From Cellulomonas fulva (GTDB taxonomy: Bacteria; Actinomycetota; Actinomycetes; Actinomycetales; Cellulomonadaceae): DNA of 64,000 bases. The notes beneath the pieces were generated by a model. That model saw only the letters and a list, made by a program, of their open reading frames with translations. It was not told the origin of the DNA and did no database searches. Location of the stretch: positions 2,790,001 through 2,854,000 of the forward strand of contig NZ_JAHBOH010000001.1 of the NCBI RefSeq assembly GCF_018531375.1, written 5' to 3'. Each line of letters opens with the position of its first letter. The stretch's first letter is position 1. Both the position numbers and the translations under genes were made by a program. Shown in pieces: positions 8,144 through 16,573 of the stretch.

Positions 8144-10450
8144 ATGACTGCGTCCGAGAGCACGCCGTTCGACGTCGAGAAGGTCCTGGCCGAGCTGACG
8201 CTCGAGGAGAAGGCGTCGCTGACCTCCGGGTCGGACTTCTGGCACACCCAGCCGGTCGACCGCGTCGGCGTCCCCGCGCTCATGGTCACCGACGGGCCGC
8301 ACGGGCTGCGCAAGCAGGTCGCCTCGTCGGACCACCTGGGCCTGGGGGAGTCGGTCCCGGCGACGTGCTTCCCGACGGCGGCGGCGCTCGGCTCGTCGTG
8401 GGACGTCGACCTGGTGCACCGGGTGGGGGAGGCGCTCGGCCGCGAGACCCGCGCGAACGACGTGGGCGTGCTGCTCGGCCCCGGCGTCAACATCAAGCGC
8501 ACCCCGCTGTGCGGGCGGAACTTCGAGTACGTCTCGGAGGACCCGGTCGTCGCGGGCGAGATCGGCACCGCGCTGGTCGACGGCATCCAGAGCCAGGGCG
8601 TGGGCACCTCGCTCAAGCACTTCGCCGCCAACAACCAGGAGACCGACCGGCTGCGCATCTCCGCACAGGTCGACGAGCGGACCCTGCGCGAGATCTACCT
8701 GCCGGCGTTCGAGCGCGTGGTCACCCGCGCCCAGCCGTGGACCGTGATGTGCGCGTACAACAAGGTCAACGGCACGTACGCGTCGCAGGACCCGTGGCTG
8801 CTCACCACCGTGCTGCGCGACGAGTGGGCGTTCGAGGGCCTCGTCGTCTCCGACTGGGGCGCGGTGCACGACCGCGTCCCCGCGCTGGCGGCCGGACTGG
8901 ACCTGCAGATGCCCGCGGCGGGGTCGCGCCCGGACGACGAGGTCGTCGCCGCGGTGCGGGCCGGCACGCTCGACGAGGCGGTGCTCGACCAGGCGGTGCG
9001 CCGCGTGCTGCACCTCGTCGCCCGCGCGCAGCCCGCGGTCGTCGGCACGGGCACGTTCGACGTCGACGAGCACCACGCGCTGGCGCGCGAGGCCGCGGCC
9101 GCCGGCACGGTGCTGCTGCGCAACGAGCCCGTCGACGGCGCCCCGCTCCTGCCGCTCGCCGAGCCGGCGCGCACGCTCGTCGTCGGCGAGTTCGCCCGCA
9201 CGCCGCGCTACCAGGGCGCGGGCTCCTCTCAGGTCAACCCGACCCGGCTCGACGACGCCCTGGGCGCGCTGCGCGCCGCCACCGCGGCCGACCTGCCCTT
9301 CGAGCCCGGGTTCACGATCGACGGCGGCCCGTCGGGGGACGACGAGGCCCTGCTCGCGGCGGCCGTCGCCGCGGCGCGCGACGCGGGCACGGTCCTGCTG
9401 TTCCTCGGCCTGCCCGCACCGGACGAGTCCGAGGGGTACGACCGGCCGCGGCTCGGCCTCCCCGAGAACCAGGTCGCGGCGCTCGCGGCGATCGCCGCGG
9501 TCAACCCCCGCGTGGTCGTCGTGCTCGCGAACGGGTCCGCCGTCGACCTGCCGTGGCGCGACCTCGCGCCGGCCGTGCTGGAGACGTGGCTGGGCGGTCA
9601 GGCGGGCGGCTCCGCGGTCGCCGACGTCCTCACCGGCGCGGTCGAGCCCGGCGGGCGCCTCACGGAGACCATCCCGCTGCGGCTGCAGGACACACCGGCG
9701 TTCGGCAACTTCCCCGGCGAGGCGGGCGAGGTCCGGTACGGCGAGGGCGTGCTCGTCGGGTACCGGTGGTACGACACCCGCGAGCTCGACGTCGCCTACC
9801 CCTTCGGCCACGGCCTCGGCTACACCACGTTCGCGTACGGCGACGTCGTCGCCACGGTCCGCGGCGAGGGAGCGGGCTCGACGGTCGACGTGCGCGTGAC
9901 GGTCACCAACACGGGAGCCCGGACCGGCTCCGAGGTGGTGCAGGTGTACGTACGGGACCCGCAGGCCGCGGTCCTGCGGCCGGTCCGCGAGCTCAAGGCG
10001 TTCGCCAAGGTCACGCTCGCGCCCGGCGAGTCGCGCGAGATCGCGCTCACGCTCACCGCGCGCGACCTGTCCTACTGGCACCCCGGGCTGCGGCGCTGGG
10101 TGGTCGGGGGCGGCGAGATGGTCGTCGAGGTCGGCGCGTCGTCCCGCGACGTCCGCACGACGAGCCGCGTCGACGTGGTCGGCGAGCCGCTCTGGGGCGA
10201 GCTCGGCGTGATGTCCACCATCGCCGAGTGGCTCGCGCACCCCGTGGGCGCTCGACTGGCGGCGCCCTACCTCACGCTGCCCGAGGGTGCGCCCGAGCCG
10301 GACGAGAGCATGCAGGCGATGATCCAGCAGATGCCCATCAAGGTGCTGCTCGACTTCGGGTTCGCGCCGCTGGACCGCGACGGGCTCGACGCGCTCGTGG
10401 CCGCGGCGAACGCTCAGGACGCCTCGGGGTCGGGCGCGAGCGTCGCGTAG
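8144..10450 (+). CDS. GH3 beta-glucosidase
   Basis: 768 aa without a signal peptide, so probably an intracellular beta-glucosidase acting on cello-oligosaccharides or other imported beta-glucosides. The (beta/alpha)8 domain includes LMVTDGPHGLRKQ, SLKHFAANNQETDR and the nucleophile Asp237 in VVSDWGAVHD. The alpha/beta sandwich domain follows (GAGSSQVNP, LFLGLPAPDESEGYDR), then a C-terminal fibronectin-like domain (GSEVVQVYVRDP). Start ATG has GGGAGG upstream. Its 3' end overlaps the convergent TetR gene by 37 nt. It would complete hydrolysis of products from the GH5 and GH6 enzymes of this window. Confidence 0.92.
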   Translation: MTASESTPFDVEKVLAELTLEEKASLTSGSDFWHTQPVDRVGVPALMVTDGPHGLRKQVASSDHLGLGESVPATCFPTAAALGSSWDVDLVHRVGEALGRETRANDVGVLLGPGVNIKRTPLCGRNFEYVSEDPVVAGEIGTALVDGIQSQGVGTSLKHFAANNQETDRLRISAQVDERTLREIYLPAFERVVTRAQPWTVMCAYNKVNGTYASQDPWLLTTVLRDEWAFEGLVVSDWGAVHDRVPALAAGLDLQMPAAGSRPDDEVVAAVRAGTLDEAVLDQAVRRVLHLVARAQPAVVGTGTFDVDEHHALAREAAAAGTVLLRNEPVDGAPLLPLAEPARTLVVGEFARTPRYQGAGSSQVNPTRLDDALGALRAATAADLPFEPGFTIDGGPSGDDEALLAAAVAAARDAGTVLLFLGLPAPDESEGYDRPRLGLPENQVAALAAIAAVNPRVVVVLANGSAVDLPWRDLAPAVLETWLGGQAGGSAVADVLTGAVEPGGRLTETIPLRLQDTPAFGNFPGEAGEVRYGEGVLVGYRWYDTRELDVAYPFGHGLGYTTFAYGDVVATVRGEGAGSTVDVRVTVTNTGARTGSEVVQVYVRDPQAAVLRPVRELKAFAKVTLAPGESREIALTLTARDLSYWHPGLRRWVVGGGEMVVEVGASSRDVRTTSRVDVVGEPLWGELGVMSTIAEWLAHPVGARLAAPYLTLPEGAPEPDESMQAMIQQMPIKVLLDFGFAPLDRDGLDALVAAANAQDASGSGASVA

Positions 10451-11043
10451 AAGGCGCGGATCTCGGCCGCCATGTCGACGCGCGTGCCCGGACGGTCGGC
10501 CTCCAGCAGCCACTGGACCTGGAGGCCGTCCATCACGGCGACGGTGCGACGCGCGGCGGACTCCGGCGTGACCCCCGGGCACAGCCGGCCCGCCGCGTCG
10601 AGCTCCGCGAAGTCGGCGGTGAGCTCGGCGAGGACCGTGGTGTAGCGCTCGCGGAAGTACGCGTGCGCGGGATGGTCGGGCGCGGTCGCCTCCGCCGACA
10701 GCGTGGCGAAGAGCTCGACGATGCCGGGACGGGCCGCGTTGCGCTCGACGACCCGCGCGAAGACCTCAGCCACCGGCAGGCCGGCGGCCCGGTCCGCCTG
10801 GGACGCCGCGAGGTCCACCTCGTCCCGGCGCGCCAGGACGGCCGCCAGCAGCGCCGCCTTGCTCGGGAAGTGGTGCAGCAGCCCCGGGTGCGAGATGCCC
10901 ACGCGGGACGCGATCTCGCGCAGCGAGGCGGTGCGGTAGCCCACCTGGCCGAACAGCTGGACCGCGGCCTCGAGGATGTCCTCCCGGGTCGAGCGACCGC
11001 GCCGCACGGCGAGCGCGGCGGAGGGCGGGGTGGAGGTGGACAC
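10414..11043 (-). CDS. TetR-family transcriptional regulator
   Basis: 209 aa. The N-terminal HTH is typical: REDILEAAVQLFGQVGYRTASLREIASRVGISHPGLLHHFPSK at residues 18-60. The C-terminal ligand domain is unassigned. The GTG at 11043 was chosen because it precedes the STSTPPS leader and HTH with GGTGC upstream. The frame stays open far beyond it but has no sensible protein there. It converges on and overlaps the GH3 gene, so it could control the GH3/GH13 promoter (inferred). Confidence 0.88.
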   Translation of the reverse strand: MSTSTPPSAALAVRRGRSTREDILEAAVQLFGQVGYRTASLREIASRVGISHPGLLHHFPSKAALLAAVLARRDEVDLAASQADRAAGLPVAEVFARVVERNAARPGIVELFATLSAEATAPDHPAHAYFRERYTTVLAELTADFAELDAAGRLCPGVTPESAARRTVAVMDGLQVQWLLEADRPGTRVDMAAEIRAFYATLAPDPEAS

Positions 11044-11121
11044 GTGCCCAGGATGGCACCTCGGGGGTGAACGTGGGGGCCCGTCTCGCATTCGAACACC
11101 CGTACGACCTACGATGGCCGC

Positions 11122-11430
11122 GTGAGCGGACGGCAGCAGACCAGGCGTGAGGTGGCGAACCGGGAGGCGCCCGAGCACATCCCCGTGCGACCCCAGGGCG
11201 ACATCCCGGTGATCGTCCGCGTGGTGTGGCTGGACGGGACCGAGGAGTGGCGCCCCGCGCGGGCCGTGCGGTGGACGGCCGAGCACGTCATGGTCGCCTG
11301 GCGCGACGAGCAGGACGACCCCCGGTCGGAGCGCTACGAGTGGTTGCGCGCCGGGGACGTCGCGCGCTCGGTGAGCTGGCTCGTCGGGCCGCCCCAGGCG
11401 CCGCGGGCCACGGTCCGCCCGTCGGCGTAG
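11122..11430 (+). CDS. Conserved small hypothetical protein
   Basis: 102 aa, soluble and mixed-charge. The central part (VIVRVVWLDGTEEWRPARAV, followed by HVMVAWRD) looks like a small beta-barrel of the kind found in Tudor/SH3-like proteins, but no family was recognised. GTG start. The putative -10 (CTACGAT) is only about 10 nt upstream, suggesting a very short leader. A 13-bp tandem repeat array begins exactly at its stop codon. Confidence 0.6.
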   Translation: MSGRQQTRREVANREAPEHIPVRPQGDIPVIVRVVWLDGTEEWRPARAVRWTAEHVMVAWRDEQDDPRSERYEWLRAGDVARSVSWLVGPPQAPRATVRPSA

Positions 11431-11493
11431 GCCGTCGGCGCAGGCCGTCGGCGCAGGCCGTCGGCGCAGGCCGTCGGCGCAGGCCGTCGGCGC
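11429..11493. repeat. 13-bp tandem repeat, 5 perfect copies
   Basis: Unit AGGCCGTCGGCGC repeated five times without mismatch, preceded by one degenerate copy inside the end of the upstream gene. It fills the gap between two convergent genes, from the stop codon of one to 6 nt before the stop of the other. Confidence 0.95.
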
Positions 11494-11498
11494 CGCGG

Positions 11499-12140
11499 TC
11501 AGACGAGCTTGGGGAACGTGACCAGGAACGACGCGAGGACGACGAAGCCGACGCAGGCCAGGCCCAGCAGCGTCCACTGCGCCCGGCGTGCCTTCATCCG
11601 GCCCGACATGGCCGCGAAGAACAGCACCGCGGCGAACCCGACCGTGAGCACCGTGTAGTTGTCTCCGCGCTGGTTGTTGCGCAGCGCCTCGTCGAACTTG
11701 GCGTCCGCGCGGGCGTCGGCGGCCTGCGCGAGCCCGAGCTCCGGGATCACGTACTCCGGCATCTCGAACGGGGTCGCCGGTGCGTCCGGGTTCTGCAGCG
11801 GCTTCGTCGCGACCCAGGCAGGCAGCGCCGTGGCCAGCGGCTCGGGGAACCGGTCCTCGAGGAACTCGGTGAGCTGGGCGTCCTGGGCCTGGTAGGCCTG
11901 GAGCCACTGCGTGAACAACGACACCTGGATGCTCTGCTTGCGGTTCGCGTCCGCCTCGAGCCGCGACGCCTCGATGCGCGCGGTCGACGCCTGCGAGAAC
12001 GAGATCGACATCGCCCCGCCCCACTTGGACGCCTGGAACCCGGTCCACGCGGTCAGCACCGTCGTGATCGACAGCAGGATCACCGTCACCAGCTCGCGCC
12101 AGTCGGTCCCGTCCTCCGCGTCCGCGCGCCCGTCCGTCAT
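11499..12140 (-). CDS. Membrane protein of unknown function
   Basis: 213 aa. One transmembrane segment near residues 15-33 (VTVILLSITTVLTAWTGF) is followed by a polar, helical, extracytoplasmic or cytosolic stretch of about 115 residues. Two more segments lie near residues 155-172 and 185-207. It resembles uncharacterised proteins that start with the SITTVLTAWTGFQASKW block, but no biochemical role is known to me. Start ATG at 12140 has AGGAG 7 nt upstream. Confidence 0.7.
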   Translation of the reverse strand: MTDGRADAEDGTDWRELVTVILLSITTVLTAWTGFQASKWGGAMSISFSQASTARIEASRLEADANRKQSIQVSLFTQWLQAYQAQDAQLTEFLEDRFPEPLATALPAWVATKPLQNPDAPATPFEMPEYVIPELGLAQAADARADAKFDEALRNNQRGDNYTVLTVGFAAVLFFAAMSGRMKARRAQWTLLGLACVGFVVLASFLVTFPKLV

Positions 12141-12212
12141 GCCAGCTCCTCCCGCAGGTGGAGCCCATGATCGCGGGCGGGGGCGCACGGCGCTCGTCGG
12201 CGCGCCGCACCA

Positions 12213-12246
12213 CGGACCGGACGACGGACCGGACGACGGACCGGAC
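12213..12246. repeat. 12-bp tandem repeat, 2.8 copies
   Basis: Unit CGGACCGGACGA in direct tandem, in the short gap downstream of the gdx stop codon and upstream of the membrane protein gene. Confidence 0.8.
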
Positions 12247-12270
12247 AGGTGTGCGGCCTGCCGGGAGGCG

Positions 12271-12585
12271 TCAGTGGACGACCTTGAGCCCGACGACGCA
12301 GCCCACGATGCCGAGCAGCAGCAGCACGCGCACGAGGCTCACCGGCTCGGCGCCCGTGAGCATGGCCCACGCCACGGTGCCGGTCGCCCCGATGCCGACC
12401 CAGACGGCGTACGCCGTGCCGGTGGGGAGGCTGCGCATCGCGTACGCGAGCCCGGCCATGCTGGCGACCAGCGCGACGGCGAACACGACGGTCGGCACCG
12501 GACGGTGCAGCCCCTGCGAGCGCCCGAGCGCGGTGGCCCACACCGCCTCGAGAACCCCGGACACGACGAGAACGGCCCATGCCAT
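12271..12585 (-). CDS. gdx: SMR-family guanidinium exporter Gdx (SugE-like)
   Basis: 104-aa four-helix small multidrug resistance protein. It begins MAWAVLVVSGVLEAVWATALG, with the conserved Glu of helix 1 and the WATALG signature found in the Gdx/SugE branch rather than the EmrE branch. Gdx proteins exchange guanidinium for protons across the cytoplasmic membrane. ATG 12585 is chosen because GGGAG lies 5 nt upstream and the family starts here; the in-frame GTG at 12597 overlaps that ribosome-binding site. The assignment is strongly supported by the guanidine-III riboswitch directly upstream. Confidence 0.9.
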   Translation of the reverse strand: MAWAVLVVSGVLEAVWATALGRSQGLHRPVPTVVFAVALVASMAGLAYAMRSLPTGTAYAVWVGIGATGTVAWAMLTGAEPVSLVRVLLLLGIVGCVVGLKVVH

Positions 12586-12597
12586 GACGACTCCCAC

Positions 12598-12638
12598 GTG
12601 CCGTCTTGTCGCTGACCGGGTACGGCACCCTCGTCCGG
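12598..12638 (-). promoter_or_regulatory. Guanidine-III riboswitch (ykkC-III)
   Basis: On the minus strand the 41 nt before gdx contain CCGGACGAGG, CCGUACCCGGUCAG and GACAAGACGG in order. These are the highly conserved blocks of the guanidine-III class, whose pseudoknot binds guanidinium. The gdx ribosome-binding site starts one base after the motif, fitting translational control in which ligand binding frees the site. The identification rests on recalled consensus, with one inserted base relative to it. Confidence 0.88.
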
Positions 12639-12669
12639 GAGCCCGGCGACGGGCTCTGGCCTCAGGCTC

Positions 12670-13851
12670 TCACACGGGATCGGCCGAGGGTCCGGCCTCC
12701 GTGCCCTCGTGCTGGTGAGATCGCTCACCGGTCGTCGGCACGGCGGGTGCCGTCGGTGCGGTGGGCGCCGCCGGCACCACCGGCACCGCGGCGCGGTCGC
12801 CCGAGAGCCACCGCAGCCACCCCGCCGAGCCGTCCGGCTCGAGCAGCAGCGTGCGGACCAGGAGCGTGAGCGGGATCGAGAGGATCGCCCCGAGGGGACC
12901 CAGCACGAAGGTCCAGAACGTCACCGACGCGAAGCTGAGCGTGAGGCTGAGGTCGACCGCGTCGCTCACGACCTTGGGCTGGACGAGCACCTGCAGCACC
13001 ACGTTGACGACGCAGTAGATGGCGACGACCGCGAGCATCATGGGCCAGCCGCCGACGACGAGCGCGAGGATCGCGGGCGGGATCAGGCCCAGCACGAAGC
13101 CGATGTTCGGGACGAAGTTGGTGACGAACGCGAGGATCGCCCACACCACCGGCGCGGGGACGCCGAGGATCGCGAGCGCGATGCCGTCCAGGACCGCGAC
13201 GACGGCACCGAAGGTCGCGTTGACCACGTAGTACCGCCGCACGCCCCGCGTGTAGCTCTCGGCGCGCGCGATGGCCGGTCCCCGCTCGCCGCCGAACAGG
13301 CTCGACGCCGTGCTGTAGCGCGCGCCGTCGGCCGCCATGAACAGCACGTACGCGAAGACCAGGAACAGCGCGCCGGCGACCGCGACCGCCGACGAGCCGA
13401 GGTGGGTGGCGACCCCGAGCAGCCGCTGCGGGTCGAGCGCGCGGGATGCGGCGTCGGTCGCCGCGCCGTCGAGGCCGGCCGACGCCAGCCACGACCGCGC
13501 GTCGTCGAGCGCGGAGCGGAGCTCGGGCCCGTAGTCGGCCACCATCGACCCGAACCGGGCCACCGCGAAGGCGATCAGCGCGGCGATGAGCGCCAGGACG
13601 AGCCACCCGCTGAGGACCACCACCGTGGTCGCGGCACCGCGGGGCCAGCCCCGGCGCTCGAGACCGAACCGCAGCGGGTGCACGATGACGACGACGACCG
13701 CGGCGAGCGCCACCGGACCGACGAACCCACGCGCCCACCACAGCCCGGCCAGCAGGACGAACGTCGCGGCGAGCGCGACGAGGGCGCGGAGCGTGTACGA
13801 CGAGGCGGGCGCGGGTGCCCCCGCGCCGACGTCGGGCTGGTCCTGCGTCAC
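12670..13851 (-). CDS. AI-2E-family transporter (permease)
   Basis: 393 aa. Multi-pass membrane protein of the AI-2E/TqsA/YdiK exporter family. Hydrophobic segments occur near residues 20-75, 80-105, 165-185 and 225-345. The family's central and C-terminal signatures are visible as NFVPNIGFVLGLIPP and FWTFVLGPLGAILSIPLTLLV. Substrates of this family are mostly unknown. GTG 13851 is chosen because GGAGGAGG lies just upstream; the upstream open frame lacks support. The C-terminus is a Pro/Ala-rich tail. Confidence 0.88.
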   Translation of the reverse strand: MTQDQPDVGAGAPAPASSYTLRALVALAATFVLLAGLWWARGFVGPVALAAVVVVIVHPLRFGLERRGWPRGAATTVVVLSGWLVLALIAALIAFAVARFGSMVADYGPELRSALDDARSWLASAGLDGAATDAASRALDPQRLLGVATHLGSSAVAVAGALFLVFAYVLFMAADGARYSTASSLFGGERGPAIARAESYTRGVRRYYVVNATFGAVVAVLDGIALAILGVPAPVVWAILAFVTNFVPNIGFVLGLIPPAILALVVGGWPMMLAVVAIYCVVNVVLQVLVQPKVVSDAVDLSLTLSFASVTFWTFVLGPLGAILSIPLTLLVRTLLLEPDGSAGWLRWLSGDRAAVPVVPAAPTAPTAPAVPTTGERSHQHEGTEAGPSADPV

Positions 13852-13941
13852 GCGTCCTCCTCCGCGGCCGGCGCGGACCGCGGGCCGGGCCCACCCTCGC
13901 GCCTGGGCGCCGAGCGGTCCAGCCGCCACGCCCGGACGGCG

Positions 13942-15525
13942 TCAGGCGCGGTCGAGCGTGGCCCGCGCGGAGACCGCGATGGTCACCGCCGCGTCGGCAC
14001 CCAGCAGCGCACGCGCGTTCTCGGGTACCGGGATCCGCACCCGCCACGCGCCGGCCGCGTCGTCCTCGTCGGCCAGCGGCGCGTCCCGCTCGGGGTCCGG
14101 CGCCCAGTCCCGCAGCGCGCCCGGGAGCTGCGAGCCCCACCGGGCCCAGGTCCGCGGCGGCCCGTCGGCCGGGAGCTGGATGTCGACGACGAGCACGTCC
14201 GCCCAGTCCTCGGCCTGCTCGAGGTGGTCGAGGAAGGACAGCAGGCCGCCCTTGCTGCGCAGGGAGAGCAGGCGCAGCCGCAGCACGTGGCGCATCGTCT
14301 CGACCGTGCCGCCGGTGCGCGGGTCCTCGGGACGCGTCGCGGACGACGAGAGGTACGTGCGCACGAGCGGGACGGGGGTGGCGACGTCGTCCTCGCGCAC
14401 CGGTCGCTCGATCTGCACCGGGCACAGGTGGTCGGCGCTCTGCTCGTGCAGGACCACGGGCAGGCCGCGGATCGACATCCGCGTCTCGAGCTGCCACGCG
14501 GTCTCGTCGTCCGGCGTGCCGGGAAGGCGCAGGTCCGTGAGGTCGGCGCGCACCTCGAGGTCCCCGAACAGGAACCGCCGCAGGTTCTGGTACCCCTCCT
14601 CGGAGTTCACGATGCCGAACCGGCCCGAGTGGCTGCGGTGCACGAAGGCGCGTGGCGTCCCGCGCAGGTAGGCGTTGTCGATCTGCACCAGCCCGTCGCT
14701 GCGCGGCCCGACGGCCCGTGCGGGCAGCCCCAGCGCCACGGCGTAGTCCGACGCGTTCGTCCCCACGAGGCAGAAGAACCGCTCGCGCGGGAAGCCGCCG
14801 TCGGGCAGGTCCGTCGCGTCGAACGCGTCGGCGCCTCCCGGCAGCGCGACGCGCGTCGGCACCAGGTACTCACGCATCCGCCGGGGACCGAAGATGTCCG
14901 CTCCCTGCACCCCGAGCGTGTCCCGGACCTTCTCGAGCAGCCCGAAGCCGACGGCGAACTCGATCCCGCCGTGCGGGGTGGCGTAGGTGAAGGCGCGGTC
15001 GACGAACGCGGTCGCCGCGTCGAGGCTGCCGCCCACGCGCTCGTCGTCCGGCACGACGCGCTGCAGCATGCCGCGCACGACGAGCCCGCCCATCGAGTGC
15101 GCGACGAGGAAGACCCGGGGCGCGCCGGTCTGGCGGCGCACGAGCTGGACGAGCTCGAACAGGCTCTGCGACGCGCGCTCGATCGAGAACGCGTTCGGGT
15201 CGCGGGTCAGGTGCGGCGCGAACTCGTCGTAGAAGCGGTGCACCCAGATCGACGCCGCGGGGACGGAGCCGGCCTCCTGGCCGCGCAGGTAGGCCTCCTG
15301 GTCCCCGCGCACCAGGAGCTCGTACCCGTGGTCGATCATCAGCCGCAGGAGCGGGCTCTCGAACTGGTGGAACGTGGGGCGGTCCGTGCCGTCGACGCGG
15401 ACCTGCACGGACCCCTCGTTGAAGCCGTAGAACGGGTCGTCGACCGCGCTGTCGATGCCCGACGGCCCGCCCGCGTAGCCGCGCACGTAGACCACGGGCA
15501 GCCGCCCGTCCCCGGGGTAGCCCAT
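13942..15525 (-). CDS. Alpha/beta-hydrolase, lipase-like
   Basis: 527 aa without a signal peptide. VVYVRGYAGG near the N-terminus may form the oxyanion region. The nucleophile elbow AHSMGG (Ser144) is followed by LVVRGM, the pattern of lipase and PGAP1/LCAT-like esterases. The C-terminal 200 residues have no recognised domain. The substrate is unknown; esterase or lipase activity is inferred from the serine elbow. The start ATG has GAGGAGG upstream. It is read in the same direction as the AI-2E permease, 90 nt before it. Confidence 0.75.
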   Translation of the reverse strand: MGYPGDGRLPVVYVRGYAGGPSGIDSAVDDPFYGFNEGSVQVRVDGTDRPTFHQFESPLLRLMIDHGYELLVRGDQEAYLRGQEAGSVPAASIWVHRFYDEFAPHLTRDPNAFSIERASQSLFELVQLVRRQTGAPRVFLVAHSMGGLVVRGMLQRVVPDDERVGGSLDAATAFVDRAFTYATPHGGIEFAVGFGLLEKVRDTLGVQGADIFGPRRMREYLVPTRVALPGGADAFDATDLPDGGFPRERFFCLVGTNASDYAVALGLPARAVGPRSDGLVQIDNAYLRGTPRAFVHRSHSGRFGIVNSEEGYQNLRRFLFGDLEVRADLTDLRLPGTPDDETAWQLETRMSIRGLPVVLHEQSADHLCPVQIERPVREDDVATPVPLVRTYLSSSATRPEDPRTGGTVETMRHVLRLRLLSLRSKGGLLSFLDHLEQAEDWADVLVVDIQLPADGPPRTWARWGSQLPGALRDWAPDPERDAPLADEDDAAGAWRVRIPVPENARALLGADAAVTIAVSARATLDRA

Positions 15526-15619
15526 GACCGCCTCCTCGTCGTGCGGCCGGCGGTGCGCGCGGCCTCTCAGGTGAGGATGGCGCGCCCGGCCGTCAGATAC
15601 CAGGACGTAACGGACGGTG

Positions 15620-16492
15620 TCAGCCGAGGCCGTCGCGCACGACGAGCACGGGGCACCCCGCGCGGTGCGCCACCCGGCGGCCGACCACGCCTCCGCGCGT
15701 CACCCACCACCGCCGAGCACCCACGACGACGAGTCCGGCGGTGCGGGACTGCTCGACCAGCGCGTCGACCGGGTCGGCCTCGACCAGCAGCGCGCGGACG
15801 ACGAGCGCCGGGTACGTGACGGCGAGGTCCGAGGCGAGCTCGGCCGCCGCCTGGCGCGCCGCGTCGTCCGACCCCGGGCGCCACGCGTGCAGCACGTGCA
15901 GCGCGCGGCCGTCGCGCAGCGCCTCGCGCGCGGCGAGTCCCGCCGCGAGCCACGACGCGGCTGTGCCGTCGACCCCGACGACGACCGGGCCCGGGCGGAG
16001 GTCGGCCGCCGGCTCGTCGTCGCCGGCTGCCCGCGCGCGGACGAGCGCGACGGGGCAGCGGGCACGCCAGGAAAGCGCGCGCCCGACGCCGCGGCCGGCG
16101 CGGCGCCCGTCCCGCGTCCCGGCGACGAGCAGCTGCGCGTCGGCGGCGTAGGAGGTGAGCGCCGGCACCGTCGGACCGTGCAGCAGCACGCCCTGGACGT
16201 GCAGCCCGGGATGGGCGCGCGCGATCTGTCCGCAGACCGCGCGCAGCTCGGCCAGCACGCCCTCGTCGTCGGGCGGCACCGCGGGCGCGCCGCCCCACGA
16301 CCACGCGACCGGCGGCACCGCGACGTGCGCGACGACGAGCCGCGCACCGCGCCGCAGCGCGGCCGCGACGCCCCACCGCAGCGTCCGCTCGCTGCCGGGC
16401 GCCCCGTCGACCGCGACCACCACGGGACCGTCGATCCGCACGCCGCCACCACCGTCCGATCCGGGGCCTGCCGTCTGTGGCCGGCCCGGCAT
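15620..16492 (-). CDS. Universal stress protein, two UspA domains
   Basis: 290 aa made of two tandem Usp domains. Each starts with a hydrophobic strand (VVVAVDGAPGSERTLRWG; VVVGVDGTAASWLAA). Each ends with a G-x2-G-x9-G-S/T-like nucleotide loop (GTRDGRRAGRGVGRALSWRA; GARRWWVTRGGVVGRRV). This indicates an ATP-binding type. Such proteins respond to hypoxia or starvation, with unclear mechanism. A start at the internal GTG before RIDGPVVV is possible, because the first 18 residues look like leader. Monocistronic. Confidence 0.85.
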   Translation of the reverse strand: MPGRPQTAGPGSDGGGGVRIDGPVVVAVDGAPGSERTLRWGVAAALRRGARLVVAHVAVPPVAWSWGGAPAVPPDDEGVLAELRAVCGQIARAHPGLHVQGVLLHGPTVPALTSYAADAQLLVAGTRDGRRAGRGVGRALSWRARCPVALVRARAAGDDEPAADLRPGPVVVGVDGTAASWLAAGLAAREALRDGRALHVLHAWRPGSDDAARQAAAELASDLAVTYPALVVRALLVEADPVDALVEQSRTAGLVVVGARRWWVTRGGVVGRRVAHRAGCPVLVVRDGLG

Positions 16493-16573
16493 GGACCATC
16501 GTCCCCGCGCGCAGGGCGGAGGAGGGGTGCGGAAGGTCCCGGGGCGCCGGGGCTGATCCGCCGGGCCGCGCGG

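Noticed and set aside
10414..12213. 599-codon frame as a single long TetR fusion
   Set aside because: Sequence before the HTH is low-complexity, includes the 13-bp tandem repeats and antisense of two other genes; TetR starts at 11043.
12709..15819. 1036-codon plus-strand frame over the AI-2E and lipase genes
   Set aside because: Composition (Arg/Gly/Asp/His-rich) and lack of ribosome-binding site mark it as an antisense shadow of two well-supported genes.
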